Source: Synergistes sp.
Lineage (GTDB): Bacteria > Synergistota > Synergistia > Synergistales > Synergistaceae
NCBI GenBank assembly: GCA_016288355.1
Contig: JAEEYY010000065.1
Location: 1-8,434 of the forward strand
Direction: 5' to 3'
DNA length: 8,434 nucleotides
The notes under the pieces were generated by a model, which worked only from the letters and a program-made list of their open reading frames with translations, was not told the DNA's origin and made no database searches. Positions 5,636 through 8,434 of this stretch are shown here, piece after piece. Within the stretch, counting starts at the first letter, position 1. Every line of letters begins with the position of its first letter. The position numbers and the translations under genes were made by a program.

Positions 5636-6889
5636 ATGAAAGAGAGCCGTACTCTTGAGTTCAAACGTGAAATTTCAAACACCTTTCTTAAAACTGTCTG
5701 TGCTTTTGCAAATTTCGGCAGCGGTTCCATCTTATTCGGGGTGGATGACGACGGAAAAGCAATAGGAGTGGCTGATCCGGACAGGGCATGTCTTGATATA
5801 GAAAACCGTATCAATGACAGCATCACTCCCAAACCGGATTATTCCATCAGCATCAACCGTAGAACGAATGTGATAACTCTGAACGTATCTGAAGGGAGAT
5901 ACAAGCCCTACCTGTACAGAGGAAAGGCTTACCGCAGGAGCGACACGTCGACGCTGGAAGCTGACCATATCGAACTTAAGAGGCTGGCATTGGAAGGGGC
6001 AAACCTGTATTTTGAGGGACTTCCGTGCGAAGAGGAGCATCTGACTTTTCATTATTTAGAATCACAGCTCGTTGAGAAGCTTAGCATAAAGGCATTAAGT
6101 GATGATATCTTACGTACTTTTGGACTTATGGACGCGGACAAAAAATTCAACATTGCCGCGGCGCTCTTTTCCGATAAAAACCGGTACAGCGGAATCGATA
6201 TTGCCAGATTTGGCGATACGGTAAGCGAAATAATGGACAGGGAAACTTTTTCCGGGATCTCCATACTCAAACAGTACGATATGGCGGTCTCGGTCTTTAG
6301 ACGCTATTATCAATATGAAAAAATCGAAAGTTTTGAAAGAAAAACAGTTGAGGCCATTCCGGAAACGGCATTTCGTGAGGCAGCAGCAAATGCGCTTGTT
6401 CACAGGACATGGGACATTGATTCCCATATCAGGATAGCTATGTTTTCAGACAGGATCGAGATCACTTCTCCCGACGGCCTGCCGAGGGGCGTTACAAAAG
6501 AAGAGTATCTGAACGGATATATATCCGTCCTGCGGAATCCCGTTATCGGGAATATATTTTTCCGACTGCATTATATCGAGATGTTCGGTACCGGGATCAG
6601 AAGAATAATGGATGCGTATGCCGGAGAAGCGGTAAAGCCAGAGTTCGAGATCACGGACAATACGGTAAAGGTCGTCCTGCCGTGCAAAAATATAAATATT
6701 GAGATCACCGCGGACGGCCGAAAGCTCCTCAGCGCTCTGACAGACGGAATGGTTCTTTCCGGCAGGGAGATCGCGGAAAGAACCGGGTGGAGCAGAGACA
6801 AAACGATTCGCTTGCTCGACACGCTGCTTGACGCAGGGTATATCAAAAAGAACGGCCGCGGCCGCGGCACAAAATATGCAAAGCGCTGA
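5636..6889 (+). CDS. AlbA_2-domain (Schlafen-type) ATP-binding transcriptional regulator with C-terminal winged helix
   Basis: A predicted cytosolic DNA-binding regulator of the AlbA_2/HATPase_c_4 type, 417 residues, the usual length. ATG 5636 is chosen because GGAGG (5623-5627) stands 8 nt before it; the upstream in-frame ATG 5621 lacks an RBS and overlaps that site. The N-terminal AlbA_2 domain (about 4-110) shows ESRTLEFKREIS, ILFGVDDDGKAIGV and YRRSDTST. A GHKL-like ATPase region follows, with FREAAANALVHRTW (N252) and MFGTGIRRI (G318-T319-G320). The last ~60 residues are a winged helix-turn-helix: LSGREIAERTGWSRDKTIRLLDTLLDAGYIKK. The preceding long palindrome is the likely autoregulatory site. 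Proteins of this type often sit alone next to accessory genes and few have known ligands. No obvious target gene is adjacent except the exported protein downstream. The family call is firm, the regulon unknown. Confidence 0.92.
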   Translation: MKESRTLEFKREISNTFLKTVCAFANFGSGSILFGVDDDGKAIGVADPDRACLDIENRINDSITPKPDYSISINRRTNVITLNVSEGRYKPYLYRGKAYRRSDTSTLEADHIELKRLALEGANLYFEGLPCEEEHLTFHYLESQLVEKLSIKALSDDILRTFGLMDADKKFNIAAALFSDKNRYSGIDIARFGDTVSEIMDRETFSGISILKQYDMAVSVFRRYYQYEKIESFERKTVEAIPETAFREAAANALVHRTWDIDSHIRIAMFSDRIEITSPDGLPRGVTKEEYLNGYISVLRNPVIGNIFFRLHYIEMFGTGIRRIMDAYAGEAVKPEFEITDNTVKVVLPCKNINIEITADGRKLLSALTDGMVLSGREIAERTGWSRDKTIRLLDTLLDAGYIKKNGRGRGTKYAKR

Positions 6890-7009
6890 TATTTTCGCAA
6901 GGCCGGCGTTTGACCGGGCAGTTGTCAGCTGACGCCTTGAAAACAACAAAGGATAACGGCTCGGTCCGCATAAACTGGCTCAATACACTGCCGGGGAGGA
7001 ATTCATAAA
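6890..7009 (+). other. Intergenic region with an 18-mer shared with the repeat junction
   Basis: Contains the 10-bp palindrome GTCAGCTGAC (6924-6933) and CAAAGGATAACGGCTCGG (6947-6964), which matches 5025-5042 at 17 of 18 positions; the latter spans the left edge of repeat copy 2. GGGGAGGA (6993-7000) is the RBS of the next gene. No clear terminator or promoter hexamers are seen. Confidence 0.5.
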
Positions 7010-7435
7010 ATGAGAAAAACAGTGATCTTGCTGCTTGCGGCAGTTTCGGTCCTTTTTATGGCGTCAGCATCATTTGCAGACTATGTGACCGTATATAAAA
7101 GTTCTTTCAGAGAGACCTGCGTTTTGCGGGAGTCAATTGAGATAAAAGAAGTCGGAAGGTATTACCGTGCAACGGTATTGACGTACCCCAAACACGGAGA
7201 CCCCAGAAGATTCTACAACGGGAATCTTGTCCGGGAGATAGCGCAGGTAATGGCCTTTGACCCGGTGACACCAAAATATAAATATCTGGAAGTGTACTAC
7301 GATACGACTATCGGGACTAAGAATATCGTAAATAAAGGCTTCCACACGCAGTCTTACCAGTCGGCGGCAAACGACAGGGAATTATACGCCATCTGGAAAT
7401 ATGTAACGGAATACGCCAAAAGCATGAGAAGGTAA
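7010..7435 (+). CDS. Exported protein of unknown function, 141 residues
   Basis: I do not recognise the family. The start is supported by GGGGAGGA, 9 nt upstream. The N-terminus is a classical Sec signal peptide: MRKT, a hydrophobic core to about residue 17, then ASASFA with cleavage predicted after A23, leaving a mature protein of ~118 residues that begins DYVTVYKSS. The mature part is rich in Tyr, charged and beta-prone (YYRATVLTYP, KYLEVYYDTT), ends in a basic helix (WKYVTEYAKSMRR) and has one Cys (C37). It is likely periplasmic or surface-associated, a small beta-rich domain. It lies 120 nt after the regulator in the same direction, so it may or may not be in its transcript. The Sec signal is visible; the location is inference. 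Confidence 0.85.
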   Translation: MRKTVILLLAAVSVLFMASASFADYVTVYKSSFRETCVLRESIEIKEVGRYYRATVLTYPKHGDPRRFYNGNLVREIAQVMAFDPVTPKYKYLEVYYDTTIGTKNIVNKGFHTQSYQSAANDRELYAIWKYVTEYAKSMRR

Positions 7436-7498
7436 AAATCTGTTCCTGTAAATATTAATCGTCGTTACAAGGATAATTTCATTAATGCCTGATTCAAG

Positions 7499-7530
7499 AC
7501 CCTGCGCGAAAAAAGAGTGTCGCTCAGGGT
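7499..7530. other. Hairpin between convergent genes
   Basis: ACCCTG-C-GCGA (7499-7509) pairs with TCGC-T-CAGGGT (7520-7530), ten pairs with one internal mismatch and a 10-nt loop. It lies between the end of the exported-protein gene and the end of the minus-strand cysteine-rich ORF, where a shared terminator would be expected, but neither side has a T-run, so intrinsic termination would be weak. Confidence 0.45.
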
Positions 7531-7539
7531 AAATATTGT

Positions 7540-7755
7540 TTATCTTATAAAGTGATGTGACAAAAATCTCATTTGATCATCCTCGGTAAGATATTTCTCC
7601 CATCTGCCGTATCTTGGATCATGCGAGCATCCGAAGCAGCTGTCGCATTCACACATTTTTGAGAAAGCGCACACCGCGGTAAGCGGAATTCTTTTCTCAA
7701 ATGTTGGTTGATCAGACACCAATATTTCCGGTCCCATAAAAGCTATTACTCCCAT
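7540..7755 (-). CDS. Small cysteine-cluster protein, 71 residues, unknown function
   Basis: The frame begins MGVIAFMGPEILVSDQPTFE. AAGGAGG (7779-7773 on the minus strand) is a strong Shine-Dalgarno sequence but stands 17 nt from the ATG, longer than usual; TAA closes the frame just upstream, so no earlier start exists. Five cysteines cluster at residues 29, 35, 37, 40 and 43 (AVCAFSKMCECDSCFGCSHD), which could bind zinc or an iron-sulfur cluster, followed by a polar tail, RWEKYLTEDDQMRFLSHHF. I recognise no family. No signal peptide is evident. It may be a small real gene, or the surviving end of a larger one in this rearranged area. Confidence 0.5.
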   Translation of the reverse strand: MGVIAFMGPEILVSDQPTFEKRIPLTAVCAFSKMCECDSCFGCSHDPRYGRWEKYLTEDDQMRFLSHHFIR

Positions 7756-7850
7756 TTTATATAATTTTTACACCTCCTTAACGACGCGCCATTTTGGATG
7801 GTCGTCCAAGTTTTGAAAATCGCGAAGCACAGCAATCACTCAATTGGTGT

Positions 7851-7915
7851 TGTTTAGGCACCATTTTATTATCTGTATGCGACAGGATAAATGTCGTGGC
7901 TGACATCACGGGAAA
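7851..7915 (+). pseudogene. Lipoprotein gene fragment C (5' part only)
   Basis: Plus-strand reading gives TILLSVCDRINVVADITG, matching minus-strand fragment B (SILLSGCDRIMVAAHAGG) and fragment A (TILSFKCDRISVMADI). DNA identity to B is 26 of 28 over 7863-7890. Similarity fades after about 7915, where the opposite strand carries the tail of fragment B. The surrounding plus-strand frame (7794-8120) is open only because it runs antisense to fragment B. Only the signal-peptide end of this copy remains. Confidence 0.5.
7863..7890 (+). repeat. Inverted repeat, left arm
   Basis: Matches the reverse complement of 8152-8179 at 26 of 28 positions, core ATGCGACAGGATAA. It arises from two oppositely oriented lipoprotein gene fragments and is not a transposon end: a coding frame is conserved across it in both arms. 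Confidence 0.85.
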
Positions 7916-8215
7916 GAACCCGCGCAGAGGCCGGACTGGACAACGGCGCTTTCGCGCGATATCAGGAAAACGAACTCCCATATGTCTTCCGGCGCCGGGT
8001 CTTCCGACATCTTTCCCGCCGTTACATACCATGCGGGATCAAAGACGGAATTTACAATCATCTTGTATTTCTCGATTTCTGATATTACGCAGAACTTCTG
8101 TGATCATATCCGGCAGATGAAGCAAAATCCCGCCCGCGTGAGCAGCGACCATTATCCTGTCGCATCCTGATAATAAAATTGATGCGAACACAAGGGTAAA
8201 AAAACGTATTAGCTT
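7906..8215 (-). pseudogene. Lipoprotein gene fragment B, frameshifted
   Basis: Read leftward from 8215 the first frame gives KLIRFFTLVFASILLSGCDR, a lipoprotein signal peptide with lipobox LSGC, then GGILLHLPDMITEVLRNI and a TGA at 8039-8041. A TAA lies just before the first K and no ATG or RBS is present. From about 8080 another frame takes over: SEIEKYKMIVNSVFDPAWY, continuing through WEFVFLISRESAVVQSGL to TGA at 7906-7908. Its aromatic-rich, uninterrupted run looks coding, so one protein of ~100 residues was probably split by a frameshift near 8060-8090. If active as a separate gene, the second part could start at ATG 8061 (51 residues), but no RBS supports it. The family is unknown to me. 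Confidence 0.5.
8152..8179 (-). repeat. Inverted repeat, right arm
   Basis: Partner of 7863-7890, 261 bp apart; it spans the lipobox codons of fragment B. Confidence 0.85.
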
Positions 8216-8236
8216 TTAGAAAAGGGGGCACAGGAT

Positions 8237-8434
8237 TTGACAGAATGCCGTTCAAAGATCTACAGGCCCGCGTGGCGCAGCTTTTACTGGTACTGGCTTT
8301 TTTGCTGGCTGGTATTTCCCGTCTTTATCATGCTGTGGAAAAAGTACAGCTACGCACTGATACTGAAGCCCGATTAGCTGAAGCTTAGAGAAGGACTGTT
8401 CAGCGTTCAGAGGACCGACGTGGCGCTCGAATAC
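8237..8434 (+). pseudogene. PH-domain (YdbS-like) membrane protein with an in-frame TAG; runs off the window
   Basis: Likely start TTG 8237, with AAGGGGG (8222-8228) 8 nt upstream. The protein begins with a short polar stretch and RPAWRSFYWYWLF, followed by a hydrophobic helix (CWLVFPVFIMLW) and KKYSYALILKPD. TAG at 8375-8377 follows, and the same frame continues LKLREGLFSVQRTDVALEY to the window edge. In bacterial PH-domain membrane proteins the segment after the helix reads roughly Y-x-L-(x)n-R-L-x-(x)n-G with an alternating strand pattern, and the residues on both sides of the TAG fit that pattern. So the stop interrupts an otherwise continuous domain. It could be a nonsense mutation, suppressed amber or a sequencing error. 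The family call is moderate because only ~65 codons are visible. Confidence 0.5.

Noticed and set aside
6924..6964. Integron attC-like site or cassette structure
   Set aside because: A small palindrome and a recurring 18-mer are present, but the GTTRRRY/RYYYAAC core pair is missing and no integrase is seen.
7794..8120. 108-codon plus-strand frame as an intact gene
   Set aside because: Only about 20 codons (lipobox segment) have family support; the rest is antisense to fragment B and reads as basic, low-complexity sequence.
7863..8179. Inverted repeat as insertion sequence ends
   Set aside because: Only 261 bp lie between the arms, no transposase is encoded, and the arms are explained by homologous lipobox coding sequence.
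1..8434. CRISPR array, tRNA or rRNA genes
   Set aside because: No regularly spaced short repeats and no cloverleaf or ribosomal RNA signature was found by eye on either strand; a covariance-model scan would settle tRNAs.

Overview
The window looks like chromosomal DNA of an anaerobic, moderately GC-rich bacterium. Strict anaerobiosis follows from a glycyl radical enzyme with its radical-SAM activase. Heavy use of ATA (Ile) and AGG/AGA (Arg) codons in a GC-rich background would fit Synergistota (Cloacibacillus/Synergistes type). That placement is inference from codon style and gene mix, with no marker gene to support it.

Left part (1-3825), metabolic and orderly: the C-terminal ~585 residues of a glycyl radical enzyme (frame open at the window edge), its activating enzyme 10 nt downstream with the ribosome binding site overlapping the stop codon, then a 286-residue EamA/DMT-type ten-helix permease. 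The permease is preceded by a possible 12-codon leader reading frame and followed by a possible 46-codon ORF. A strong bidirectional terminator hairpin (3902-3930) closes this unit and the convergent one.

Middle part (3826-5424), accessory: a type II toxin-antitoxin operon on the minus strand (DinJ/RelB-like antitoxin, YafQ-like toxin) with an AT-rich operator/promoter, then the relic of a small lipoprotein gene, then a second copy (5037-5424) of the 3' end of the permease gene plus the sequence after it. The TA module therefore sits between two ~388-bp direct repeats. In the permease-coding part the two copies differ only at synonymous third positions, which suggests that copy 2 came from another functional allele and did not decay in place.

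Right part (5425-8434), mosaic: an AT-rich intergenic region holding a 46-bp near-perfect palindrome in front of an AlbA_2/HATPase/winged-helix regulator, which is probably autoregulated. Then come an exported 141-residue protein of unknown function, a small cysteine-cluster protein on the minus strand, and a scrambled area with two inverted fragments of the lipoprotein family already seen at ~4940. The window ends in a membrane protein resembling bacterial PH-domain (YdbS-like) proteins, interrupted by an in-frame TAG.

The metabolic genes on the left form one plausible pathway unit (radical enzyme, activase, possibly an exporter). The rest reads as a turnover zone with toxin-antitoxin, regulator, partial duplications and broken lipoprotein genes. 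I see no tRNA, rRNA, CRISPR array or recognisable transposase.
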